A DNA stretch of 64,000 nt, from contig NZ_FSQT01000002.1 of the NCBI RefSeq assembly GCF_900143515.1, positions 2,295,501 through 2,359,500 of the forward strand. The letters are read 5' to 3'. The stretch is from Micromonospora cremea (GTDB lineage: Bacteria > Actinomycetota > Actinomycetes > Mycobacteriales > Micromonosporaceae). Position numbers and translations under genes: made by a program. Numbering within the stretch: the first letter of the stretch is position 1; every line of letters starts with the position of its first letter. Shown here in pieces: positions 53,201 to 61,601 of this stretch. The notes under the pieces were generated by a model that did no database searches, was not told the DNA's origin, and saw only the letters and a program-made list of their open reading frames with translations.

Positions 53201-53947
53201 AACTCCCGGATCCGGAACATGTTCGCCGACGGCATCAACATGACCAACGGCAGCACCAACAACCTGGTCACCAACAACGACGCCCGGGCCACCGGTGACG
53301 ACAGCTTCGCACTGTTCTCGGCGATCGACGCGGGCGGCGCGGACATGAAGGACAACGTCTACGAGAACCTGACCTCGACCCTGACCTGGCGCGCCGCCGG
53401 TGTGGCGGTCTACGGCGGGTACGGCAACACGTTCCGCAACATCTACATCGCGGACACGCTGGTGTATTCCGGCATCACCATCAGCTCGCTCGACTTCGGC
53501 TACCCGATGAACGGCTTCGGTGCGAACCCGCCGACGCGATTCGAGAACATCTCGATCGTGCGGGCCGGTGGGCACTTCTGGGGCGCACAGACCTTCCCGG
53601 CGATCTGGATCTTCTCCGCCTCGAAGGTGTTCCAGGGCATCCGGGTCAGCGACGTGGACATCGTCGACCCGACCTACAGCGGCATCATGTTCCAGACGAA
53701 CTACGTCGGCGGGCAGCCGCAGTTCCCGGTCACCGACACGATCTTCACGAACGTCTCGATCAGCGGGGCGCGCAAGAGCGGTGACGCGTTCGACGCGAAG
53801 TCCGGCTTCGGGATCTGGGTGAACGAGATGCCGGAGGCGGGGCAGGGCCCGGCCGTCGGCTCGGCCACCTTCAACAACCTGCGGCTGAGCAACAACGCGG
53901 TGGACATCCGGAACATCACCTCGACGTTCACCATCAACCGCAACTGA
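50252..53947 (+). CDS. Secreted alpha-1,3-glucanase (GH87, mycodextranase/mutanase type), multidomain
   Basis: A 1231-residue exported enzyme. Approximate order: signal peptide (1-53), discoidin domain (70-205), fibronectin-III (211-300), second discoidin (305-446), two CARDB domains (449-555, 560-670), a CBM35-like domain (677-830, YEAEDGVVGG...SYVEF) and a C-terminal right-handed beta-helix (835-1231). The helix holds NMFADGINMTNG and ATGDDSFALFS. The acidic residues Asp993, Asp1016 and Asp1017 have the same 23/24-residue spacing as the catalytic Asp trio I recall from Bacillus circulans Agl-KA. It should cleave alpha-1,3-glucan in fungal walls or mutan. Domain order differs from Agl-KA by added FN3 and CARDB modules. 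Confidence 0.9.
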   Translation: MSRNGTRRGTPPTGAPNSVPRSTRTGHRRLLAGVLAGMLLATAPVVTPAASAAPVADPSAAAARVAMLAGLSATMTASSYNQNYVAGNANDGNADTYWESSNNAFPQWIQADLGATVSVDRVVLKLPPSSAWQTRTQTLSVLGSTNGSSFTTLKASGGYTFNPGTGNTATVSFTPASTRYVRVQVTGNTGWPAAQFSEVEVYGAVGSPDTQAPSVPGNLAYTQPVSGQIRLTWSASTDNVGVTGYDVYANGALRASVNGSTLTYTDSQPTSATVSYYVRAKDAAGNQSANSNTVTRTGTGNPPTGTNLAVGKPITASGYVHTFVATNANDNNVATYWEGNGNPSTLTVQLGANASLSQIVLKLNPDSAWGARTQNVTVLGRDQGSSTFTTLVGAANYSFNPASGNTVTIPVSGAAADVRLSIASNTGAPAGQVAEFQVIGTPAPNPDLTVTGMSVSPSAPVETSTITLSATVRNAGSAASGATNVNFYLGATRVGTASIGGLAAGTSTTVTTNIGTRDAGSYPLSAKVDENNTVVEQDDTNNSYTNPSPLVVSPVATSDLVASAVAWSPGNPAAGNTVTFSVSVRNAGSVASASGAHGITLTVLNDAGTAVRTLTGSYSGVINAGATVGPVNLGTWTAANGKYTVRVVLAADANELPVKQANNTSDRPLFVGRGANMPYDMYEAEDGVVGGGAAVVGPNRNVGDLAGEASGRRAVTLNSTGSYVEFTTRASTNTLVTRFSIPDAPGGGGINSTLNVYVNGTFHKAIDLTSRYAWLYGNEASPGNSPGAGGPRHIYDEANVMLNSTVPAGSRIRLQKDPANTTTYAIDFINTEQVSAIANPDPARYTTPTGFTHQDVQNALDRVRMDTTGNLIGVYLPAGNYSTSSKFQVYGKAVKVTGAGPWYTRFNAPSGQDNTDIGFRAENSAAGSSFANFAYFGNYTSRIDGPGKVFDFANVSNIVIDNIWNEHMVCLYWGANTDYMTIKNSRIRNMFADGINMTNGSTNNLVTNNDARATGDDSFALFSAIDAGGADMKDNVYENLTSTLTWRAAGVAVYGGYGNTFRNIYIADTLVYSGITISSLDFGYPMNGFGANPPTRFENISIVRAGGHFWGAQTFPAIWIFSASKVFQGIRVSDVDIVDPTYSGIMFQTNYVGGQPQFPVTDTIFTNVSISGARKSGDAFDAKSGFGIWVNEMPEAGQGPAVGSATFNNLRLSNNAVDIRNITSTFTINRN

Positions 53948-53980
53948 CCCACCCCGGTCGTCCGCACGGCGACCGTTCCT

Positions 53981-54024
53981 CCGGGCGGTGTGGCCACTCG
54001 ACAACGGGTGGCCGCACCGCCCGG
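53981..54024. terminator. Bidirectional terminator hairpin
   Basis: CCGGGCGGTGTGGCCA (53981-53996) pairs with 54009-54024 at 15 of 16 positions around a 12-nt loop, between the convergent glucanase and crotonase genes. Confidence 0.75.
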
Positions 54025-54043
54025 CCCGTCGTGCTCCCGTCGG

Positions 54044-54808
54044 TCAATCGGCGGGCGCGCCGTGCCGACCGGCGCCGGCGGCGAACCGGGCCGCGCCGGC
54101 CGCCGCGTCGGTGGCCAGCGAGTTCATCCCGTACGCCAGCTCGGTCGCCACGGCCTCCGGCTCGGGCCGGCCGGCTCCGGCCAGCAGCGCCGCCCGGTCG
54201 TTGCGCAGACAGGTCTGCGGATGCCGGGCGATCTCCGCCGCCAGCTTCTCGGCCGCGGCCCGCGCCTGGCCGGGCGGCACCAGCCGGTTGACCAACCCCA
54301 TCGCGTACGCCTCGTCGGCCGGCACCGGACGGCCGGTGAGGATCAGGTCCATCGCCCTGCTCTCGCCGATCAGCCGCGGCAGCCGAACCGTGCCGCCGTC
54401 GATCAGCGGCACTCCCCACCGGCGGCAGAACACCCCGAGCGTCGCGTCGGACTCCGCGACCCGCAGGTCGCACCAGAGCGCCAACTCCAGCCCACCGGCC
54501 ACCGCGTACCCGGAAATCGCCGCGATCACCGGTTTGCTGAGCGCCATCCGGGTCGGACCCATCGGGCCGTCCCCCTCCGGCTCGACCCGGTTGCCGCTCG
54601 GCGTGCCGATGGCCTTGAGGTCGGCACCGGCACAGAACGTGCCACCGGCTCCCCAGAGCACAGCCACCGCCGCGTCCGGGTCGGCGTCGAAGGCCCGAAA
54701 GGCGTCGGCCAGCGCCCGCGCGGTCGGCCCGTCGACGGCGTTCCGGGCCGCCGGCCGGTCCAGCACCACTGTCGTCACCGGCCCGGCGCGCTCCACCCGT
54801 ACACCCAT
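54044..54808 (-). CDS. Crotonase (enoyl-CoA hydratase/isomerase) family protein
   Basis: A 254-residue crotonase. RPAARNAVDGPTARALADAF is the CoA loop and SGYAVAGGLELALWCDLRVAE the first oxyanion region with one Glu. In the second region, FCRRWGVPLIDGGTVRLPRLIG, the usual second catalytic Glu is absent, so simple hydratase activity is doubtful. This subgroup is common in actinobacteria with unknown substrate. It stands alone. Confidence 0.88.
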   Translation of the reverse strand: MGVRVERAGPVTTVVLDRPAARNAVDGPTARALADAFRAFDADPDAAVAVLWGAGGTFCAGADLKAIGTPSGNRVEPEGDGPMGPTRMALSKPVIAAISGYAVAGGLELALWCDLRVAESDATLGVFCRRWGVPLIDGGTVRLPRLIGESRAMDLILTGRPVPADEAYAMGLVNRLVPPGQARAAAEKLAAEIARHPQTCLRNDRAALLAGAGRPEPEAVATELAYGMNSLATDAAAGAARFAAGAGRHGAPAD

Positions 54809-54963
54809 CGGCCCAGCATGCCCGCCGCCCGCCGGTCCCGCAGACCCCGCACCCGACCACGCGGTCGGTCGCGGCCCGGGCTGAAAGCGCTGTCGACACG
54901 CCGTGCTGCAGGTCTGTCACCGCCGACCGGTTTGCGACCGCGTTCGCCGGGAAGTCGGTACGG

Positions 54964-55815
54964 GTGCGAGCACTATTGACGAGAGTTGAGCAGGATTCGA
55001 GGCTGGACCGGGTGGGTGACCGGCTACAGCGGGCGGTCCTCGGCACGCTGCGTCCGCGGCGGCTGCGGGACCTACTACACGGAGTGACGCTGGGGCATCC
55101 CCTGCATCCGGCGATGGTGCAGGTGCCGGTGGGCTCCTGGATCAGCGCCGCGGTGCTGGACCTGATGCCCGGGCAGCGCCGGGCCGCCACCGTGCTGGTC
55201 GGCCTGGGCACCGTCAGCGCGGTGCCGGCAGCGGTCGCCGGGCTGAACGACTGGGCGGCACTCTCCCGGGACCAGCGCCGGGTCGGCCTGGTGCACGCAG
55301 CCGCGAACAGCGTGGGCCTGACGCTCTACGCCGGTTCCCTGGCCGCGCGGCTGTCCGGCCGGCACGGCGTCGGCCGCACCCTCGGCTGGCTCGGGCTGTC
55401 CGCCGCGAGCCTCGGGGCGTACATCGGCGGCCACCTGGCGTACAAGCAGGGAGCGCAGGTCAACCAGAGCATCTCCGAGCTGCACCGGATGAGCGACGGC
55501 TGGCACTCGCTGGTCGAGATGGCCGCGCTGCCGCAGCGCACCCTGGTGACCCGGGAGGTGGACGACGTCTCGGTGATCCTCTACCGGCACGGTGACGAGG
55601 TCACCGTGATGCTGGAGCGCTGCCCGCACCAGAGCGGGCCACTCGGCGAGGGCGAGGTGCAGGAGATCGGCGGCCATGCCTGCGTGGTCTGCCCGTGGCA
55701 CGGCAGCGCCTTCCGGCTGAACGGCGGCGAGGTCGTGCAGGGGCCGTCCGGCAACGACCAGCAGATCCTGCCCACGCGGATCCAGGACGGCGTGCTGCAG
55801 ACCCGCCTGCCCTGA
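54964..55815 (+). CDS. DUF2231 membrane domain fused to Rieske [2Fe-2S] domain
   Basis: A 283-residue protein. Residues 35-165 form a four-helix DUF2231-type membrane region (GHPLHPAMVQVPVGSW, VGLGTVSAVPAAVAGL, LGLSAASLGAYIGGHLAY). Residues 180-283 are a Rieske domain: the ligands are in ERCPHQSGPLG (Cys, His) and CVVCPWHGSAF (Cys, His), then FRLNGGEVVQGPS. The two parts suggest an electron-transfer module tethered at the membrane. No oxygenase gene is adjacent. GTG 54964 start. Confidence 0.88.
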   Translation: MRALLTRVEQDSRLDRVGDRLQRAVLGTLRPRRLRDLLHGVTLGHPLHPAMVQVPVGSWISAAVLDLMPGQRRAATVLVGLGTVSAVPAAVAGLNDWAALSRDQRRVGLVHAAANSVGLTLYAGSLAARLSGRHGVGRTLGWLGLSAASLGAYIGGHLAYKQGAQVNQSISELHRMSDGWHSLVEMAALPQRTLVTREVDDVSVILYRHGDEVTVMLERCPHQSGPLGEGEVQEIGGHACVVCPWHGSAFRLNGGEVVQGPSGNDQQILPTRIQDGVLQTRLP

Positions 55816-56501
55816 CAGGCACGCGCGAACGGGCATCCGCCGGATGCCCGATACCCCGAGCGCAACCTGCGCCGGGCTGCCGCGCGCCGCTCCGTCCTGC
55901 GCCGCGCTGCGCCGGGCCGCCGCGTTCCGTCCTGCGCTGGGCTGCCGAGCGCTGCTTGACTCTGTGCCGCGTGCCGCCGGGACGGTGTTGCTTTCGGCGG
56001 GTATACCTCAGAGTCATATCTATGCCTGTGAGGTAAGGCAAAGGCTCTCAGGCCCCAGCGCCTCCGCCTGGGGCATCCGCATCTCGCGCACCGCCAGCCG
56101 TGCCGCCGGCCGGGCGAGTCCGCTGCCGCTGCCGCTGCCGTCGCCGTGAAGAGCGGGAGCGCGGGCCGGCCCGTCAACCGGCGGCGACCCTCGTGGGACG
56201 GGCGAGCGCCGGGTCAGCTGCGCCGGTGCCGACCGACCTGCGGGCCGTCCGGCACGGAGTCCAGACCACCGCCCGCCCGCCGACCCTCAGCCGCCTGCGC
56301 CCGCGCCTGCGGCCCAAGGTCGTGCTCGATCCTGGTTCTAGTGGCCCCAAGCGCGGCGGAGGCCACTACATCCTGAATCCAGCGCGATCTTGGGCGGGTA
56401 AGGGTTGTCGCGCGATACGGCGCACGCCCGGGGCGAGGTTCGCGCCGCGTTGCGCCCGCCCCTGGCCGGGCTGGGGGCGGGGCGGGGGGCGACGCGCCAG
56501 G
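55816..56501. other. Noncoding stretch with low-complexity DNA and palindromes
   Basis: No convincing gene lies in these 686 bases between convergent genes. From 55870 to 55970 the sequence is a run of GCGCTGCGCCGGGC-like slipped units. A degenerate palindrome lies at 56001-56035. The perfect 8-bp inverted repeat TAGTGGCC / GGCCACTA is at 56339-56346 and 56361-56368. Open frames exist only because the stretch is GC-rich; their translations are Arg/Pro/Ala runs without family features. Confidence 0.6.
56001..56035. repeat. Degenerate GTATACCTCAGAGTCATA palindrome
   Basis: GTATACCTCA at 56001-56010 is mirrored by TGAGGTA at 56029-56035, with an AT-rich centre (GAGTCATATCTATGCC) unlike the flanks. 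It has the look of a mobile palindromic element. I recall near-identical elements elsewhere in Micromonospora genomes, which is not verified here. Confidence 0.45.
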
Positions 56502-57131
56502 TCAGGGGCGGGGCCGGCCCGCCAGGTCGGGCAGCGGGCGACGGGCGCGGTCGGCCCGGCGGCGTAGCGCTTCGGTGGCCGGGCGGGCCAGCAGCGGGGT
56601 GGCCAGCGTGGCGGCCAGGGCACCGAACAGCAGGCCGGCGACCACGTCGTGCGGATAGTGCACGCCCACGAAGACCCGGGAGAACGCGGCCAGCGCGGCA
56701 AGCGGCAGCGCGACAAGTCCGAGCCGGCGGGAGAGCAGCAGCGTGGTGACCGCCAGCGCGCCGGCCAGGGTGGCGTGATTGCTGGGAAACGACCAGTCAC
56801 CCGGTGATGGACAACTGCCCGCGATGATGGCCCGGCCCACCGTCCGGCACGGCCGATCCTGGTCCACCACGGTCTTGAACCATTCGCTGCCCACGTACGC
56901 CAGGAGAGTCGGCACCGGCGCGACCAGGGCGAGTGCCCGGTCATGCGGGCCGCCGGACAGGCGGCTCAGCGCGGCCGCCAGCAGCAGCGCGCCGAGCAGC
57001 AGGATCACCCCCTCGGTGGCGTGCCCGACGAACCACTGCACCGGGGGCGGGCTGTCGGCGGCGACGCCGATCACGTCGCGATACCACTCGGCACTGATCT
57101 CCGGAACGTCCATGTTGCCGGTGTCAACCAT
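56502..57131 (-). CDS. PAP2-family membrane phosphatase
   Basis: A 209-residue protein with about six hydrophobic segments. The three phosphatase motifs are KTVVDQDRPC (motif 1), PSNHATLAG (motif 2, with the catalytic-helper His) and SRVFVGVHYPHDVVAG (motif 3, catalytic His). It should dephosphorylate a lipid phosphate such as undecaprenyl diphosphate or phosphatidate at the outer face. ATG 57131 or 57113 is possible. Monocistronic. Confidence 0.9.
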   Translation of the reverse strand: MVDTGNMDVPEISAEWYRDVIGVAADSPPPVQWFVGHATEGVILLLGALLLAAALSRLSGGPHDRALALVAPVPTLLAYVGSEWFKTVVDQDRPCRTVGRAIIAGSCPSPGDWSFPSNHATLAGALAVTTLLLSRRLGLVALPLAALAAFSRVFVGVHYPHDVVAGLLFGALAATLATPLLARPATEALRRRADRARRPLPDLAGRPRP

Positions 57132-57302
57132 GCATCACCTCACCAGATGTTCATACCCGGTCCATCTGGGAGACAAGGTAGGAACGCGGCAGGCGGCGGC
57201 GCAGGGATCGAAGGTACGGACGGCCTACCGACCTTCGTCCAGCAATCGCACAGCCGGCTCTGCTTCGCTGGTCAGGGACATCGGCACCCACAGGAGGTAT
57301 CC

Positions 57303-59703
57303 GTGCACACCGGTTCGGCCACCGATCAACCGTCGCCCGCCACCGAGGGCGTGGACGAGGAGACCTGGCAGATCCGGCGCACGGCGGCCGACCTGGACCG
57401 GCTCGGCGAGACCGAATCGATCTTCGCGTTGGGCAACGGGTGGGTCGGTTGGCGTGGCGTCCTGGACGAGGGCGCGCCGTGCGTGATGCCGGGCAGCTAC
57501 GTCAACGGTTTCCACGAGCGGCGCGAGCTGAGCTATCCCGAGGAGGGGTACGCGTTTCCGCAGGCCAGCGACACCGTCGTCAGCGCGCCGAACGCGGCGC
57601 TGATCCGGCTCTGGGTCGACGACGAGCCGCTGGACATCCGCACCGGGACGTTGGACGTTCACGAACGGGTGCTCGACCTGCGCGCCGGCGTACTGCGCCG
57701 GGAGACCGAGTGGATCTCGCCGGCCGGGCGGCGGGTGCGCATCCGCAGCACCCGACTGGTGTCCCTGCCACGCCGCCCGGTCGCCGCCGTCCGGTACGAG
57801 GTGGAGACGCTGGACGGGCCCGTCGAACTGCGGGTCTGTTCGGACCTGCTGGCCAACGAGCGGGTGCCGGAGCGCTCGGACGATCCCCGGGCGGCCTCGG
57901 CGATCACCGATCCGCTGACCGCCGAGGCGTACCGTGCGACCGGCCTCGACGGGGTGCTGGTGCACCGCACGGAGCACAGCGGCCAGCGCGTCGCGGTGGC
58001 GGTCAGCCACCTCGTGGACGCACCGGGCACGGTGACCACCACCGGTGACTGCACTCCCCGACCGGGTACGCCTCACCGTGGCCGGCCCGCTGCACCCGGG
58101 TGAGCGGCTGGAGCTGACGAAGTTCGCCGCGTACGAGTGCGCGTCGGTCGACGGGACGCCCGCCGGCGAGTTGGCCGACCTGGTCGTCGCCGAGGCGGAC
58201 GCCGCCCGCGCGGACGGCTTCGACGCACTGCTCGCCGACCAGCGCGCGGCCCTGGACGCGGCCTGGCAGGCCGCCGACGTGCTGCTCGACGGCGACCCGG
58301 AACTCCAGCAGGCGACCCGGTTCGCGATGTTCCACCTGATCCAGGCCGGCCGCCCCGACTCCCACCGGACCATCCCCGCCAAGGGGCTGACCGGCAACGG
58401 CTACGACGGGCACGTGCTCTGGGACACCGAGAGCTATGTGCTTCCGGTGCTCACCTACCTGGCTCCGGCGGTGGCCCGCTCGGCGTTGAGCTGGCGGCAC
58501 GCCCACCTGGCGGAGGCCCGGGAGCGCGCCCGCGAGCTGCGGCTGACCGGCGCCACCTTCCCGTGGCGCACCATCGGCGGCCGGGAGTGCTCCGGCTACT
58601 GGCTGGCCGGCACCGCCGCGCTGCACGTCAACGCCGACATCGCCGACGCGGTGCTGCGCTACCTGGCCGCCACCGACGACGAGCGGTTCCTCGCCGAGGC
58701 GGGGCTGGAGCTGCTGGTGGAGACCGCCCGACTCTGGCACGGTTTCGGCCACTGGTCGGACACCGGCGCGTTCCACCTGCACGGGGTGACCGGCCCGGAC
58801 GAGTACGCCGCGCTGGTCAACGACAACGTCTTCACCAACCTGATGGCCCGGCGCAACCTGCGGGGCGCGGCGGACGCTGCCGAGCGCCACCCGGACCTGG
58901 CCGGCCGGCTCGGGGTGGATCCGACGGAGATCGCCGACTGGCGGGCCGCCGCCGACGCAATCTTCATCCCGTACGACCGCAAGCGCGGGGTGCACCAGCA
59001 GGCCGCCGGGTTCACCGAGCAGCCGGAGTGGGACTTCGCGAACACCGGCGAGGACGACTACCCGCTGCTGCTGCACTATCCGTACCTGGAGCTGTATCGC
59101 CGGCAGGTGGTCAAGCAGGCCGACCTGGTGCTGGCCATGCAGCTCTGTCCCGGCGAGTTCACCGCCGACGAGAAGGCCCGCAACCTGGCCTACTACGAGG
59201 CCCGCACGGTCCGCGACTCGTCGCTGTCGGCGGCACCGCAGGCGGTCCTGGCCGCCGAGGTCGGGCACCTCGACCTGGCGTACGACCTGTTCGCGGAGTC
59301 GGTGCTGCAGGACCTGGCCGACCTGGGCGACAAGACCGCCGACGGGCTGCACCTGGCCTCGCTGGCCGGGTCGTGGCTGGCGCTGGTCCAGGGCTTCGGC
59401 GGGCTGCGCGACGACCGGGGGGTGCTCTCCTTCGACCCCCGGCTGCCCCGGCGGATCGACCGGCTGGCATTCAGCCTGCGCTGGCGCGGACATCGGCTGC
59501 GGGTCACGCTGACTCCCGCCGAGGCCCGCTACGAGCTGCCCGACGCCGGCCCGGACGCCGCGGTCGACCTGTGGCACCACGGCGAAGAGCTCCGGGTGAC
59601 CGGCGCCGCACCGGTCATCCGACCGATGCCGCCGGTGCCCGACCCCGGGCCCGAGCCGCACTCCCCGCCCGGTCGCCGCCCCACCCGCCGCTCGGCCGGC
59701 TGA
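57303..59703 (+). pseudogene. GH65 disaccharide phosphorylase, frameshifted
   Basis: Two reading frames together make a full-length GH65 protein of about 799 residues. The first (57303-58103) supplies the N-terminal beta-sandwich (LGNGWVGWRGVLDEG, PGSYVNGFHERR). The second (in frame from about 58056 to 59703) supplies the catalytic barrel: HVLWDTESYVLPVL, HGVTGPDEYAALVNDN with the presumed acid Glu at nt 58801-58803, VVKQADLVLAM and RDSSLSAAPQAVLAAE, the phosphate loop. Removing one C from CCCC at 58056-58059 joins the frames perfectly as TPDRVRLTVAG. It is either a recent pseudogene or a base-call error. AGGAGG precedes GTG 57303. No beta-phosphoglucomutase gene is adjacent. Confidence 0.85.
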
Positions 59704-59736
59704 CCCGCCGCGGTCCGCTGCTCGTCCAGGCGACGG

Positions 59737-60201
59737 TCAGGTCGGCCCGAGGCCGCCGGCCATCCGTTCGCGGACGGCCTCCAGCGCCTCGAAGGCGTAC
59801 GCCCAGTTGTGGCACTTGAAACTGCGCAGGCCTTCGATCGCGGTGTGGCAGTCGGCGCAGCGCACACCGGGGATCGCGTCCGGGATCTCGGTGTTGACGT
59901 ACTTGCGTTCGCCGAGGATGACGGTGGCGATCATGGCCTTGTCGTGCAGGCCGGAGAGCGCCGACGAGACGATGTCGTACCAGGTGACCCGCCGGCCGCA
60001 CTTCGGGCAGTCCGGCTCGTCGCCGCTGACCCAGAGCGGGGCGCCGATGGTGCGCGTCGGCATGCCGAGCAGCTTCTCCAGCCGTCGGACGTCCGATTCC
60101 GGCGTGGTCCACCGGTGCCGGCCCGGCAGCGACGCGGGCGAGTCGTACACGGCGCGGAACAGGTCGTGGTCGACCTGCACGGTCTCCCGCTGACTGGTCA
60201 T
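59737..60201 (-). CDS. Unknown cytoplasmic protein with paired CxxC motifs
   Basis: A 154-residue protein. Two Cys pairs, DCPKCGRRVTWYD and RCADCHTAIEG, plus a CHNW further on, suggest a structural zinc site. One pair reads CxxCH, which by itself could bind haem, but no export signal exists. The rest (MTSQRETVQVDHDLFRAVYD) is not recognised. ATG 60201 marks the start of protein-like sequence. Confidence 0.65.
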   Translation of the reverse strand: MTSQRETVQVDHDLFRAVYDSPASLPGRHRWTTPESDVRRLEKLLGMPTRTIGAPLWVSGDEPDCPKCGRRVTWYDIVSSALSGLHDKAMIATVILGERKYVNTEIPDAIPGVRCADCHTAIEGLRSFKCHNWAYAFEALEAVRERMAGGLGPT

Positions 60202-60407
60202 CGGTGTCCCCCTCGACGCTCGGTGCCCCCACAGTCGTCCCTGATGGGGGCGGGCTACAACCGGATCAACGACACGGCGGGGTGACCAGCCCCCTGCCGC
60301 GAGGTCAGGGTGCCGCCCGCACCCCGGCGGACCTGCCGGCTTTCGCCGTCGGCGGGCGGTCCCGGATGGTACGACGGACGCAGGGCGTGCCACCGGGAGG
60401 AGCGCTG

Positions 60408-61568
60408 ATGGTGAGCAGGCCCGAACGGGTGCTGCGAGGCAGGGACGTGCCGCTCAGCGCGTCCTTCCTGGAGCTCTTCTTCGACCTGGCGTTCGTCCTC
60501 GCCCTCAGCCAACTGGCCCGGCATCTGCTCGCCGACCTCACCCTGGTGGGTGTGCTGCGCACCGCGCTGCTGCTGACCGGGGTCTGGTGGATCTGGGTGA
60601 CGACCACCTGGTTGACCGACTGGTACGACCCGGAGACCCCGGCGATTCGAGGCCTGCTGGTCGGCGCCACGCTGGGCAGTCTGCTGGTCGGGGTGGCGAT
60701 CCCGCAGGCGCTGGACGGGCGGGGTCTGCTCTTCGCCGGCGCGTACGTCGCGGTCCACCTCGTCCGGGGCGCGGTCACCGCCCTCACGCTGCGCGGTCAC
60801 CCGCGGCAGAGTCGGGCGCTGCGGGTCCTGTGCTGGTACAGCGTCTCCGCCGTACCGTGGCTGGCCGGCGCGTTCCTGCCGGAGTGGCGGGTGCCGCTCT
60901 GGCTGCTCGCCCTCGCGATCGACCTCACCGGCCCTCGACTGGGCTGGCCCACGCCGCGGCTGGGTCGGGCCCGGCAGCAGGAGTTGCACCTCGCCGGTGA
61001 GCACTTCGCCGAGCGGTACCAGCAAATCATGATCATCGCGCTGGGCGAACTCGTCCTGGTCTCCGGCCTCACCTACGCCGGCACCCACCTCAACCTCCCG
61101 GAGACCGCCGCCTTCCTGCTGGTCTTCGTCACCGCCGTGCTGATCGGTCTGCTCTACGTGACGCCCGCCGGCCAGCGCCTGGGCCCGGCCATCGAGACCG
61201 CCGACCCGTCCCGGCTCGGCGTCGTCACCAGCTACCTGCACCTGGTGATGATCGCCGGAATAGTGGCGACCGCGGTCGGCGCCGAACTGAGCATCGCCCA
61301 CCCCACCGAGATTAGCGACACGACGGCCGTCGTGGTCATCCTGGGCGGGCCCACCCTCTTCCTCGTCGGGCGGATCCTGTTCTCACTGGCGATCCACCGG
61401 CGACTCTCCTGGCCGCGGGTCTTCGGCCTGTTCGTCCTGGCCGGCGCGGCGATCGCCCTGCGACTGCCGCTGGTCGCGGTCAGCGCGGTCGCCACCGGGG
61501 TGCTGATCGTGGTGGCCGTCCTGGACGACGCGGGCATCTTCACCGCCCGTCGTGTCCGAGGCCCCTGA
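60408..61568 (+). CDS. Low temperature requirement protein A (LtrA) family membrane protein
   Basis: A 386-residue protein with about ten hydrophobic helices. SASFLELFFDLAFVLALSQLARHL is the conserved LtrA opening (FLELFFDLAFV). GEHFAERYQQIMIIALGELVLVSG and HLVMIAGIVATAVGAE are later family markers. The molecular function of LtrA is unknown. GGGAGGAG lies 5 nt upstream of ATG 60408. A second family member ends the window on the other strand. Confidence 0.88.
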   Translation: MVSRPERVLRGRDVPLSASFLELFFDLAFVLALSQLARHLLADLTLVGVLRTALLLTGVWWIWVTTTWLTDWYDPETPAIRGLLVGATLGSLLVGVAIPQALDGRGLLFAGAYVAVHLVRGAVTALTLRGHPRQSRALRVLCWYSVSAVPWLAGAFLPEWRVPLWLLALAIDLTGPRLGWPTPRLGRARQQELHLAGEHFAERYQQIMIIALGELVLVSGLTYAGTHLNLPETAAFLLVFVTAVLIGLLYVTPAGQRLGPAIETADPSRLGVVTSYLHLVMIAGIVATAVGAELSIAHPTEISDTTAVVVILGGPTLFLVGRILFSLAIHRRLSWPRVFGLFVLAGAAIALRLPLVAVSAVATGVLIVVAVLDDAGIFTARRVRGP

Positions 61569-61601
61569 CGCTACGTCGCTCACTGTCTCGCTGGCGCGGG
61601 G

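Noticed and set aside
50057..54004. A 1315-codon open frame antisense to the GH87 gene
   Set aside because: It mirrors the real gene codon for codon; the product is Val/Arg/Gly-rich without any domain, while the plus strand has a signal peptide and recognisable domains.
55844..56567. Several short frames in the gap after the Rieske gene
   Set aside because: All are low-complexity Arg/Pro/Ala/Cys translations of slipped GC-rich DNA with no ribosome-binding site or family feature.
58020..58110. Programmed ribosomal frameshift in the GH65 gene
   Set aside because: No slippery heptamer plus stimulatory structure is evident, and GH65 enzymes are not known to use one. A simple indel in a C-run explains the split.
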